NCBI GenBank assembly: GCA_019828595.1
Contig: JAHQRK010000022.1
Coordinates: 1,116,001 to 1,180,000, forward strand
Origin: Aphanomyces cochlioides
Taxonomy: Eukaryota; Oomycota; Saprolegniomycetes; Saprolegniales; Verrucalvaceae
Direction of reading: 5' to 3'
DNA length: 64,000 bases
The position numbers were made by a program, and so were the translations under genes. The notes under the pieces are model-generated. The model was not told the origin of the DNA. It ran no database searches and was given only the letters and a program-made list of their open reading frames with translations. Shown one piece after another: positions 32,178 to 41,730 of the stretch; position 1 is the first letter of the stretch, and the number at the start of each line of letters is the position of its first letter.

Positions 32178-35100
32178 TCAAGCCAACTTGAACTTGAAGA
32201 TTGCGGGATGTTTACTCAAAAATCGGCGGTACGAACCACGGTGTCTTAACAATCCAAGGATAATCATTGCCTGTTGATAGGTGTCTTGATCGTGAATGTG
32301 GCGAAGCCATCGGCGGACATTAGACGCCCAAAAAGTCAACGCAACATCGTTCAACGCTGGTAAGTGTGGTGTCTTGGCTCCGTCAAACTTGACTTTGTTT
32401 CGGTGTGTCCATAGGAGGTGAAGAATGCCGCAAGCAAGCATAAACCAGAGCCGATGGAGAACGTCTCGATATCGAGCCCATCGCTGCGCGACTTGAAAAG
32501 CATCGATGTTTTCGACCCACTCCCAGGTAAAGCGAACCCCAAACAAACTCCATGCCTCACGATGTTGTAGCCAAAGATCTCGTGTGATTGTGCATTCCAT
32601 GAACAAGTGCCGCAATGTTTCTCGCGCATAACAATTCGGGTAGCAGCATCGAAGTGCTCTTGGGACAGTGGCCTCCTTGTACTTGAATTTATTGCCCACT
32701 GGGATGATGTCGTAGAGAATTCGCGTCCAAAGATCTGCTTGAACTGGCGTCACAAGACTGGCAAAAGGCTTGACAAAATGTGAAAGGTATTTGGCGATTT
32801 TCGCTCGAGTCTCACGTGTGCTAGAGTGGAAGGGATGCGGCCGCGTTAACAAAGGAGCATGGAAGCTCACTCGCTTGATGATTTTCGTTGTCCACGACTT
32901 GAACGGTACGTCGACATCTCCTTGTCGATATGAAATCACCGTTTGCGGACTAGGATCGTTTTCAACCGGGGCGTCTAGCCGCTTGTTGGCTTGAGTCCAA
33001 ACATTCGTTGCAATCAGCGTCACCAGCTTGTAAAAGTGCTTGAAGGATGTCGGGACAGGTAATTCTTCGACGAAGTGATCTAGGTGGTCTTCCATCGACT
33101 CACGAAACTCATCGTAGGTTGGCCACGTTCGACCTGGAGTCAACAAGTCTTCAAGGCAGTGTATGCTTCTTCGAGCAAGGTGTCTGTACCAGTCGCGATG
33201 GTTTTGAAGCGTGATTGCAAGCGACGATATCCCGTCTCGACCCGGGACTTGAAAGAGAGGGTGCGACGACATCCACAATGGCATTTGTGTCATCTGACTC
33301 AGCGTAGGCTCGTGTGGTGTCTTCATTGTCATTGGAATTTGAGCCCATTGCTTCCAGACATTGCGCCAAAACGGTGAGAGCAACTTGAACTGGACGAGCT
33401 TATTGTTTGGGCTAGGATGATACATCATGAAGTCCCAATTTGTCACTCGAGAGTATGGATACATGCAACGACTCAAGCGATCTGTCGGTAAGATTGCCCA
33501 TTGTGGAGGCTCTTCTTGATCAGCTTGGACTAGGAGTTGAAGACGAGTGACTCTTTGTTTTCGAATCACTGAAGCAATATGCGGCACTTTGAAGCCCGTC
33601 TTCGAGTCATGGATCAAGCCACTTGGAGCAAGGGCCAAATACTTGTCTTCGGCTTGCGTGCGTCGACTCATGACAAACTTGTTGACCATAGACTGCCATT
33701 TTCGCACGGTATTGTCTGGTATCGGTAGCACCATCGTGTAATGCCAAAGCTGTGATAGGATCATCGTTTTCACAAGCAACCGCCTGCCTTTGAGGGTTCT
33801 TGCTCGACACGCCCACGTGGTAAACGACTTGTAAAACTTATCGCTGATTGCATTGATTTGAAGCATAGGATCCAATTGGTGTCCCAGTTCAATCCCAAGA
33901 TATTTCACTGGCGTTCCACTTGGTACCATGTTCAATCTTGGATGTTGGAATACTGATTGATTGTTGTCTAGCGTCAAGACTTTGCTCTTACTGCGATTGA
34001 GTTTTGCTCCAGAGTGACGGCAAAACTCGTCGACGAGCTTAAGCTGTTCTTCCAAGTCGCCCACGGAGCTGGAGATGAGCGATGTGTCGTCGGCGAAGAG
34101 AAGAACGGAAGCGATCCCAGAGTCCGAGAAAGCGTAACCATACTCGGGATGATTGCGAAGCATTTGAGCGAGCGGTTCTATCGTCAAGACGAAAAGCATC
34201 GAAGACAACGGATCGCCTTGCTTGACTCCTCGCGATGGATAGTATGGATCGGTAAGTCTGCCATTGATGTTCAAACTGACTTGAGTTTGGTTGTAAAGTA
34301 ACTTAACCCAGTCAATGAAGTGATCTCCAACATTGAATTTCTTCAAAACGGCGAACATGAACTCATGATTCACACGATCATAGGCCTTTTCAAAGTCCAG
34401 GAACATCGCGTAGGCTTCTTGATTGAAGGTGGTGCAATGATGTTGAAGGTCTTGCAGAAAGATGACATGATCATGGATCCGCCTGCCTTTGACGAAGCCA
34501 TTTTGTTCGGGTTGGACGATCAACGGTAAGACTTGTGACATTCGATACGCTAACGCGCGCGATAGGACTTTGACTTCAACTGGAATCAAGGCAATGGGTC
34601 GATAGTTCGCTGGGTTGCGTCGATCGCCGCCTTTGAAGAGCAACGATATGGCGGACCAGCGTTGCGAGGCCAACATGATGCCTTCCTGAAGTTGGTGGTT
34701 GAAGACTACCGACAAGATTTCGCCAAACAAGGCTGGATGTAGCTGGTAAAAGCCAGCCGAGAACCCATCTATTCCAGGTGACTTGTGAGGATTCATCGTC
34801 TTGATGGATTGCGCTAGCTCTTCGATCGTCAACGGCGCATCCAAAGCCTCTGAATCGTCTTGGGGTAAGTTTCTCTCAAGTACATTCAAGAACTGTGACT
34901 TCTCTTGTGGACTTGTAGGTTGAAAGTCGCCTTCACTCATCACCGCCGACCAATGACGATTGAATGCTGCATGAATTTCCTCTGGTATGGCAGTGACGTT
35001 TCCTTGTTCGTCGTAACATTCGACGATAGGTATGGAAAACTGCCGAGCGCGTGGTTTGCGAAAGAAATGACTTGTCGGTGCCTCGTTTTGGGTGGCGTGG

Positions 35101-36350
35101 AAGTCAAAACTCAAGTCCGCGTGGTGCTGTTTCAAGTCTTGCTTCTTGGTCTCATACTGTGTCCTTGCAGTATTGAGAGCTGCTTCGGTGAGGCGTCCGT
35201 GATGATGTCGTAACTGAGCTTGTAGCCATTGGATCTTGGCCTCTTGAAGTGCGTTCTTTTGGTTCGTTACCATTCGAGCGTGATATTTCTGAAGAAAGCG
35301 TTTGGTGCGGCGTTGCCATTGAGTCCACAAGACCCCTGGCTGGTTCGATGTCCGCAGTCGCTCGAGCAGTTCGCTGGCTTCGGACACAATCGCCTCTCGA
35401 ACTTCTCGGATCGCCAAAAGTTCTTTTGGCAGCTTCCAGTAGCTCTTGACGCGTGTTGTTTTTACTGGTTGGAGCTCCACTTTGTGCCATAAGTGATCTG
35501 TGTTTGCTGTAGGCTCGAAGTACTCGCCAGCAGAATACATTCGACACAAGGCAGGCTGAAGGAAGATGTAATCAAGCCGATTGAGTCCCTTCGGCGAAGA
35601 GTAAACCTTCTTCGTGGGGTTGAAAGATCTCCAGGCGTCGACGACCTCAAGTTCTTGTAGCCACGCGAAACAAGACTGCCTGTTGACTTGGTGGTTTGAG
35701 GTGGTGGAGCCTCTTGAGTCCAATGCTCGATCCATCGGGAGATTGAAGTCTCCCATGACGACATGTTTGGACGCGATTGGGAAGTTTCGTGGCAAGGCAT
35801 CAAAGAAGGCGTCTCGCTCGCTGTCTTCAACAGGTGCGTAGACATTGTGGTAGTAGATGGGGTCGTCTCCCCACATTGAACTGACCACCATGTAGCGATC
35901 TTCGATGTCGTATTGGCGTTCATGGTGAAGTGTGTTGAAGCCAGGGATGGTGTGTTGGAAGATCATGGCGACGCCACCAGATCGGTATTGTTCAAGTTCG
36001 CCTCCCAGAAGCCGATGGTCATTGGCAGCAATGAAGTACTTGTCATGACCAAGAGCGTGAGCAAGGTGAAACATGAACGTGGAGAATTTCTTCTCACTGG
36101 CAAATTTGGTTTCTTGTAGGGCAACGATCTCGTTCCGTGAGATCATGGTGTTGACAAGTTGGTTTCCATTGTCTCTCGAAAGGCCATTTATATTGGCCGT
36201 GACAATGGACAAGTTGACAAGTGAAGAGTTGGGGAACGTTGGCTGTGGTGGTTGTTGGTTTGGATGCGATGAAGTTGGCTGCACTGAAGCCGCGAGGACC
36301 TTAGTACAACAAGTTGTTCCTGCGTTGCAGGCGGGTATTGTCGTTGCCAA
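32178..36350 (-). CDS. LINE-B ORF2: APE endonuclease and reverse transcriptase (~1390 aa)
   Basis: Endonuclease motifs: NINGL near the N-terminus, QETK 79-82, GDFN 200-203, RLDY 258-261 and TDH 284-286. Reverse transcriptase: NYRPIAL, LDFEKAYD (Asp652), GVKQGDPLS and FADD 752-755. C-terminal zinc motif C1236-x3-C1240-x7-H1248-x4-C1253. The frame opens after a stop at 36360-36362 and has no ATG before the endonuclease; 36350 is a TTG. It overlaps the ORF1 end by about 60 nt in the +1 frame, so translation probably needs a +1 frameshift, a non-AUG start or termination-reinitiation. The insertion site suggests it nicks the D-loop/A-box of tRNA-like DNA (inference from one insertion). Confidence 0.95.
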   Translation of the reverse strand: MATTIPACNAGTTCCTKVLAASVQPTSSHPNQQPPQPTFPNSSLVNLSIVTANINGLSRDNGNQLVNTMISRNEIVALQETKFASEKKFSTFMFHLAHALGHDKYFIAANDHRLLGGELEQYRSGGVAMIFQHTIPGFNTLHHERQYDIEDRYMVVSSMWGDDPIYYHNVYAPVEDSERDAFFDALPRNFPIASKHVVMGDFNLPMDRALDSRGSTTSNHQVNRQSCFAWLQELEVVDAWRSFNPTKKVYSSPKGLNRLDYIFLQPALCRMYSAGEYFEPTANTDHLWHKVELQPVKTTRVKSYWKLPKELLAIREVREAIVSEASELLERLRTSNQPGVLWTQWQRRTKRFLQKYHARMVTNQKNALQEAKIQWLQAQLRHHHGRLTEAALNTARTQYETKKQDLKQHHADLSFDFHATQNEAPTSHFFRKPRARQFSIPIVECYDEQGNVTAIPEEIHAAFNRHWSAVMSEGDFQPTSPQEKSQFLNVLERNLPQDDSEALDAPLTIEELAQSIKTMNPHKSPGIDGFSAGFYQLHPALFGEILSVVFNHQLQEGIMLASQRWSAISLLFKGGDRRNPANYRPIALIPVEVKVLSRALAYRMSQVLPLIVQPEQNGFVKGRRIHDHVIFLQDLQHHCTTFNQEAYAMFLDFEKAYDRVNHEFMFAVLKKFNVGDHFIDWVKLLYNQTQVSLNINGRLTDPYYPSRGVKQGDPLSSMLFVLTIEPLAQMLRNHPEYGYAFSDSGIASVLLFADDTSLISSSVGDLEEQLKLVDEFCRHSGAKLNRSKSKVLTLDNNQSVFQHPRLNMVPSGTPVKYLGIELGHQLDPMLQINAISDKFYKSFTTWACRARTLKGRRLLVKTMILSQLWHYTMVLPIPDNTVRKWQSMVNKFVMSRRTQAEDKYLALAPSGLIHDSKTGFKVPHIASVIRKQRVTRLQLLVQADQEEPPQWAILPTDRLSRCMYPYSRVTNWDFMMYHPSPNNKLVQFKLLSPFWRNVWKQWAQIPMTMKTPHEPTLSQMTQMPLWMSSHPLFQVPGRDGISSLAITLQNHRDWYRHLARRSIHCLEDLLTPGRTWPTYDEFRESMEDHLDHFVEELPVPTSFKHFYKLVTLIATNVWTQANKRLDAPVENDPSPQTVISYRQGDVDVPFKSWTTKIIKRVSFHAPLLTRPHPFHSSTRETRAKIAKYLSHFVKPFASLVTPVQADLWTRILYDIIPVGNKFKYKEATVPRALRCCYPNCYARETLRHLFMECTITRDLWLQHREAWSLFGVRFTWEWVENIDAFQVAQRWARYRDVLHRLWFMLACGILHLLWTHRNKVKFDGAKTPHLPALNDVALTFWASNVRRWLRHIHDQDTYQQAMIILGLLRHRGSYRRFLSKHPAIFKFKLA

Positions 36351-38859
36351 CGAATGCTGTTAACGAGCTGTCTGTAGGCTGGTAGGCATCAATACTGAGC
36401 TGCCATATCCGCGAAGACATCTCGGTTTTGCACACACGATTCAGTTCTTCCGCAAAGTATTGCCCGAACAGCGACTTCAGCAAAGCCCAGAGCGTGGATG
36501 GTGCCAACATGCGGCCATGTTTGGCTGGAAGCCACGCTACTGGCTGACGAGTGAGGTACAAGATCCATGCGTCATTTCTGAAGACTAACGGAGCTTGCAC
36601 AGCGATCCATAGTTCGAAAGCGGCAAGAGCATCTTCCACTTGATCCGTTGGGAAGGCAGGGTGTTTTGGTGCGTCCTCGAAGAAACCCAAGACGCTTGAG
36701 ATTTCTTCAAGCCTGGTCCACTTTGGATGTTCTTGAAAGGTAAACTTGAATCCATTCGTGAATGAATCGACCACTGGTAGTTGTGTCGCCGACATCCAAC
36801 GTTGCCAAGCGTGCATACGGACGACCTTGAGGTAATCACTGTACGTATGTGTGGCTAACTTGGTTAGGACGACGTTCATGCTTTGGGTGTGGGAATGGAT
36901 GACTTTCCAGAGTCCGTCAACGTTGCATCGACGTATGTAGTCGACAACATCAAGTTCCGTTCCGGAGATGTCCGTGGTGTTGGCTTGGTTGTGGTGTTGG
37001 AAGGCAGCTCCTTCCCCAACGCTGGCTTGGAGCACTTGGACAAGCTCCTCCATGGTGAGGTTGTCTGGGTGCCAGCAAAGCTTGCTGTCGACAACATGTT
37101 GCCTCTTCACGAAGGCGTCACGTGCTTTCAAGCTTTCTTCTGGGATCTTCTTGATCGCAGGTATGTACACACGAGTTGGTGTTTCATGCTGAGAATCCAC
37201 TGGCATAGTAGTTGCTTCGATGGTTGCGAGAGCATTGAAGAAGTTGTCGGAGGCCCACGATACAAATGATGGGGACGCTTGTGCAGCGGCTACTCGCTTC
37301 TTCGAACGAGGTACAACAAATCCATCTTCGTCGACAGATTGACTCGTGGTGCGTTTAGTTGATTTTGGATCGACTTCCATGTTGGTGCTCAACTGCGATG
37401 AAGCAGGAGGAACAATTGGCTCGGTCTCTAGAGGTGTGACTTCCATGTCTTGTGGCTCTTCCTCTCTACCCTGGAGTAAAGGTTCTTCGTTTGATTTTGG
37501 CTCGGTATGAGGAGGGATCACTTCCATATTTTGTGACTCTTCACCCTGACCTTGGATTATAGGTTCTTCGTGTTGTTTTTCCTCGTTGACTTTGGCGCGT
37601 TTGGTTTGTTTGGCTCCTTGGTCCACTGCGCCTTGTCCTTCTGGTTCCGGCACTTGCTTCTCCGGACTTTGCATCAACGCTGCGGCGTGGTCCAAGTCCA
37701 AGCAATGAGGTGAAGCAGAAGAGGTGCGAGAAGCCGAGCGTTGGAAGTTCTTGACAAACACATTGTAGGCCACACCATCCATCTTCAGTCGGTCTGCTGG
37801 ATGACCGTTGACGACTAGTTGTTTGGGGACTTCTGCCTCCAAGAAGTAGACGCGCCACACATTGGACTGGCAGGAGACATTGGGTATGTGTTGCCGATAC
37901 GCTTGAAAGATTGGCTTCATCTTCAAACGTCGTAGCAAACGGAAGAGCTTGACAGAGTCGAAGTTGAATCGAATGCCCACGATGTCCATAAAGAAGAACT
38001 TGTCCATCGGGTCGTTCGATTCTTGAGATGATCCGCTGACCTTGACCGTAGGCACTGGAATCGTGAACTCCTTGCCGAAGATCGAAATGGTTTTCCCAGC
38101 GAGCATGTCCTTCACGTCGCGCGAGGTAATGGACACGACGATGTCGCCGGTGCGCGTTTTGTTGAGTTGAACGAATTCCAATAGGAGGTACGCCCATTCG
38201 GCATCTTGGTTTTCCTTGAAGATCGCGTCGATGATCTTCTCGTTGGTATAGGCCTTGTCGGAGAAGGCTCCATCAGTTTCGATCCACATCGTGGTGGTGG
38301 CCTTCTTGACCTTGACTGGGGTCGCCTGCGAGATGGCCTCAAGCAAGTCTTCCTCGTTTGCATCTTCTTGGCTCGCGAGGTCGATGAGTTTGCTGAGGTA
38401 CTCCGGCTTGGGGCGGTTGACGACAGTCTTGACTCGTTTCGGAGGTGCATTGTCTTGATCGCCCTTGAGTAGGTCGGCATAGGATTTTTTCTTGGGTTGT
38501 TCTTGTTCTTTTTGAGGAGGACTCTCGCGCGGCGGAGCACCAACGGGATCGGAGAGATCGATGATAACTCGGCGCGGCGCAGGGTCGTTAGCTTGGTCGG
38601 GTGGAGGGGCTTGTTGGGACATATTGGCATCTTCGGCGTGGTGGAATCCATCTTCATGGCGCTTGCCGGACTCGCTCGCGTTGGACTCGACAGAGATTTC
38701 GTTGGCGGGTGCGTGGAGAAGGCGATCTTGAGCGTCGGCGGAAGGAGACGGCGTCGGACCCTGCTCGTCCACTGGTGGACCAGAAGGGACAAGGTACTTC
38801 ACGGAGGAGACATTCGGCATAGAGGGCTTGGCAGCATCGGCGGCAGCGGTAGACGACAT
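36301..38859 (-). CDS. LINE-B ORF1 protein (852 aa)
   Basis: First ORF of LINE-B, from an ATG 60 nt inside the element's 5' end; the likely RNA-binding partner of ORF2. No CCHC knuckle is seen. The N-terminus (~1-190) is acidic and Pro/Ala-rich. Block 1 (~221-372) has GKEFTIP, KFFFMDIVG and YNVFVKNF, aligning with KQEFTVP, KLYFITFNN and VYVFQHKI in LINE-A ORF1. The middle has a two-fold repeat of about 27 aa (EEPIIQGQGEESQNMEV, then EEPLLQGREEEPQDMEV). Block 2 (~720-815) has DALAAFELWIA, matching SLAAIDLFLS of LINE-A. The two ORF1s are therefore distant homologues. The stop at 36301 lies inside the start of ORF2. Confidence 0.92.
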   Translation of the reverse strand: MSSTAAADAAKPSMPNVSSVKYLVPSGPPVDEQGPTPSPSADAQDRLLHAPANEISVESNASESGKRHEDGFHHAEDANMSQQAPPPDQANDPAPRRVIIDLSDPVGAPPRESPPQKEQEQPKKKSYADLLKGDQDNAPPKRVKTVVNRPKPEYLSKLIDLASQEDANEEDLLEAISQATPVKVKKATTTMWIETDGAFSDKAYTNEKIIDAIFKENQDAEWAYLLLEFVQLNKTRTGDIVVSITSRDVKDMLAGKTISIFGKEFTIPVPTVKVSGSSQESNDPMDKFFFMDIVGIRFNFDSVKLFRLLRRLKMKPIFQAYRQHIPNVSCQSNVWRVYFLEAEVPKQLVVNGHPADRLKMDGVAYNVFVKNFQRSASRTSSASPHCLDLDHAAALMQSPEKQVPEPEGQGAVDQGAKQTKRAKVNEEKQHEEPIIQGQGEESQNMEVIPPHTEPKSNEEPLLQGREEEPQDMEVTPLETEPIVPPASSQLSTNMEVDPKSTKRTTSQSVDEDGFVVPRSKKRVAAAQASPSFVSWASDNFFNALATIEATTMPVDSQHETPTRVYIPAIKKIPEESLKARDAFVKRQHVVDSKLCWHPDNLTMEELVQVLQASVGEGAAFQHHNQANTTDISGTELDVVDYIRRCNVDGLWKVIHSHTQSMNVVLTKLATHTYSDYLKVVRMHAWQRWMSATQLPVVDSFTNGFKFTFQEHPKWTRLEEISSVLGFFEDAPKHPAFPTDQVEDALAAFELWIAVQAPLVFRNDAWILYLTRQPVAWLPAKHGRMLAPSTLWALLKSLFGQYFAEELNRVCKTEMSSRIWQLSIDAYQPTDSSLTAFVGNDNTRLQRRNNLLY

Positions 38860-38919
38860 TGGTCGAGGGGTACCTTACTTTGGCTGTTGACTTGAGTGGT
38901 TGACGGCAAAAGTAAAAGT

Positions 38920-39273
38920 GGGGGAAATTGGCTCAGTGGTAGAGCACACGCTTCGTAAGCGAGAGGTCACCGGTTCGATCCCGGGCTAGGACGAGGGATT
39001 TGCAACCCCTCCACCCCCCCTGTCCGAAAGCACGGTATTTAATGGGATGTATGTGATCGGGAAACTTAAGTGCGCCTCGAACTTACAAGAGAAGGATTGT
39101 CCGGAAGCGGTTACCGGAATGAAAGTGTCAGTTTAATGTGGCCGTTCTGTAAAAACGTGTCGAATCGCTGTACTACCGAAAAGGTAGAACTATCAAGACA
39201 AAGCCGTTAGACCTGGTCCAGCTGAGTTAAAGTAGTTCATATCCACTATAACCTAGGTAATATACTCAATAAA
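38920..39273 (+). mobile_element. SINE, fourth copy, 3' piece
   Basis: Begins with the 19-bp duplicated part of the tRNA head (38920-38938) and continues through B box, body and tail to 39273. Apart from the LINE-B insertion it follows the first SINE copy closely. Confidence 0.93.
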
Positions 39274-39317
39274 CCTTGACGTGGAGAAGGTCCCCGGTTC
39301 AAGTCCGGGTAAGACCA
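39274..39317 (+). pseudogene. tRNA-Val(GAC) 3' half, downstream of SINE/LINE-B nest
   Basis: Right target copy 39274-39288 plus T-arm and acceptor 3' strand. Confidence 0.93.
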
Positions 39318-40423
39318 TCCTTTTTCGACCCAAATCAACTTTTTTTGCTTCCCGAATGATATCTCGGCCAATATTTTCTTCCCAACACACGCTATCTCTT
39401 ATGGCACCTCACATGCTCTTCTTTCAACCGCATCACAACCCGTCATCCCCGCACGCCGACAAATGCGTGTAAAATGACAAAAGTACTAGACTTTGCGTCT
39501 CCATTTCTCATCCATGAGGCAAGTGTACCAATCATAAAACACGCATAAATAGAACAGTTCAAACTGGACTTTCACCGAGACCCTGACACGACAAATATTC
39601 CATCTCAGTTTCACTTCAGAAAGGACGATTTTAAATCCTCATTGACTTGGAGGGGACGCTACTTGAGAAACCCTTCCAGTCATTCCTTACTCTCTTCAAA
39701 GCAACAAACTTTTCCAAAATGGACCCAACTTAAACTTAACCACACTAAACAAATCTCAACAACAGGTAGCTCCAAAGAAACAGCGATTCGTTCAAATGAA
39801 TACACAATCGTATCAACCGAGCGCTGGATCGACACATCCACTCGACCTCAGAGTATGTCTCTCAAAACAATGACAGACAAGATGGAAGAGAGCATCCAAT
39901 TGGACCGTTGGAACTTATTATAGATTCCAAGATACATATATGTAGATGATTACAGGAGGTCCATCGTTCCCTGTGAGTTTGTGTGTTTAGACTCGTTTTT
40001 TGTGGGAGGGGGCGATGATCCGCTTTTGGTTTGAAATGAAAGTATTTGAATAGGTCTACGAGAGGAGACAAACTTTTTCTCCCAAGCCCTTCGAGTATTG
40101 CATGTTGGCGAGGACTGACCACTCAGTTTGTCTAGGCTTTGGTTGCGAAAATAGAGTGCGCTGAAGGATTTTTGTGTCCAGAGTCGTCGTGAATGGTATG
40201 GAAACAGATCACAGACGTGGAGAGAGGAGATGATGTTTGTGACTTGTGAGGTCGAGTCTATCGTGGGCCGTGTGGTGACAGGATGTTAGTATAGGCGATG
40301 TTGTTGTGTGTGCTGACGTGATGGGTTTGGCGTTGAATGTGTGACAAGGATAGTGTTCCAATGGTTGTGAGAGGGTGTGTGATTGATGTGAATGATGAGC
40401 AAGGTAGGCATAGTAGACATGGA
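39318..40423. repeat. Array spacer, unit 14
   Basis: 1106 nt with a private 1-nt deletion (GCCGACAAATG near 39460) and GGATCGAC. No gene seen. Confidence 0.9.
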
Positions 40424-40496
40424 GGTCTTATAGTGTAGCGGTTATCACGTCTCCTTGACGTGGAGAAGGTCCCCGGTTCAAGTCCGGGTAAGACCA
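40424..40496 (+). tRNA. tRNA-Val: tRNA-Val(GAC), intact
   Basis: Last intact gene of the array in the window; every later locus holds a LINE-A. Sequence as at 5518. Confidence 0.95.
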
Positions 40497-41603
40497 TCCT
40501 TTTTCGACCCAAATCAACTTTTTTTGCTTCCCGAATGATATCTCGGCCAATATTTTCTTCCCAACACACGCTATCTCTTATGGCACCTCACATGCTCTTC
40601 TTTCAACCGCATCACAACCCGTCATCCCCGCACGCCGACGAAATGCGTGTAAAATGACAAAAGTACTAGACTTTGCGTCTCCATTTCTCATCCATGAGGC
40701 AAGTGTACCAATCATAAAACACGCATAAATAGAACAGTTCAAACTGGACTTTCACCGAGACCCTGACACGACAAATATTCCATCTCAGTTTCACTTCAGA
40801 AAGGACGATTTTAAATCCTCATTGACTTGGAGGGGACGCTACTTGAGAAACCCTTCCAGTCATTCCTTACTCTCTTCAAAGCAACAAACTTTTCCAAAAT
40901 GGACCCAACTTAAACTTAACCACACTAAACAAATCTCAACAACAGGTAGCTCCAAAGAAACAGCGATTCGTTCAAATGAATACACAATCGTATCAACCGA
41001 GCGCTGGATCGACACATCCACTCGACCTCAGAGTATGTCTCTCAAAACAATGACAGACAAGATGGAAGAGAGCATCCAATTGGACCGTTGGAACTTATTA
41101 TAGATTCCAAGATACATATATGTAGATGATTACAGGAGGTCCATCGTTCCCTGTGAGTTTGTGTGTTTAGACTCGTTTTTTGTGGGAGGGGGCGATGATC
41201 CGCTTTTGGTTTGAAATGAAAGTATTTGAATAGGTCTACGAGAGGAGACAAACTTTTTCTCCCAAGCCCTTCGAGTATTGCATGTTGGCGAGGACTGACC
41301 ACTCAGTTTGTCTAGGCTTTGGTTGCGAAAATAGAGTGCGCTGAAGGATTTTTGTGTCCAGAGTCGTCGTGAATGGTATGGAAACAGATCACAGACGTGG
41401 AGAGAGGAGATGATGTTTGTGACTTGTGAGGTCGAGTCTATCGTGGGCCGTGTGGTGACAGGATGTTAGTATAGGCGATGTTGTTGTGTGTGCTGACGTG
41501 ATGGGTTTGGCGTTGAATGTGTGACAAGGATAGTGTTCCAATGGTTGTGAGAGGGTGTGTGATTGATGTGAATGATGAGCAAGGTAGGCATAGTAGACAT
41601 GGA
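40497..41603. repeat. Array spacer, unit 15
   Basis: 1107 nt, with the states of the reference unit (GGATCGAC, CAACCGAGCG). No gene seen. Confidence 0.9.
40500..40504 (+). terminator. Pol III T5 terminator
   Basis: TTTTT 4 nt after the tRNA at 40424-40496. Confidence 0.85.
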
Positions 41604-41647
41604 GGTCTTATAGTGTAGCGGTTATCACGTCTCCTTGACGTGGAGAA
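41604..41647 (+). pseudogene. tRNA-Val(GAC) 5' half, upstream of LINE-A copy 2
   Basis: Left half ending in the target copy 41633-41647. Confidence 0.93.
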
Positions 41648-41730
41648 CGACTTTCGTTTTTGCTTTGTAGGTTAAACTACCACAGCCCCCCAACGGAAAA
41701 TCTTGCTTTTTAGGTGCTTTCGACAACGTC

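Larger units (their letters stand above)
30261..38919 (-). mobile_element. LINE-B, full length, inserted in the SINE tRNA head
   Basis: An 8659-bp LINE on the minus strand, flanked by a perfect 19-bp duplication GGGGGAAATTGGCTCAGTG. Reading on its own strand: 60-nt 5' UTR, ORF1 (852 aa), overlapping ORF2 (~1390 aa), and a 1.9-kb 3' UTR without poly-A. The perfect duplication and open ORFs point to a young insertion. It has the same plan as LINE-A, including two shared ORF1 blocks, but is strongly divergent and lacks the LINE-A tail. Only one copy is present. Confidence 0.96.
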
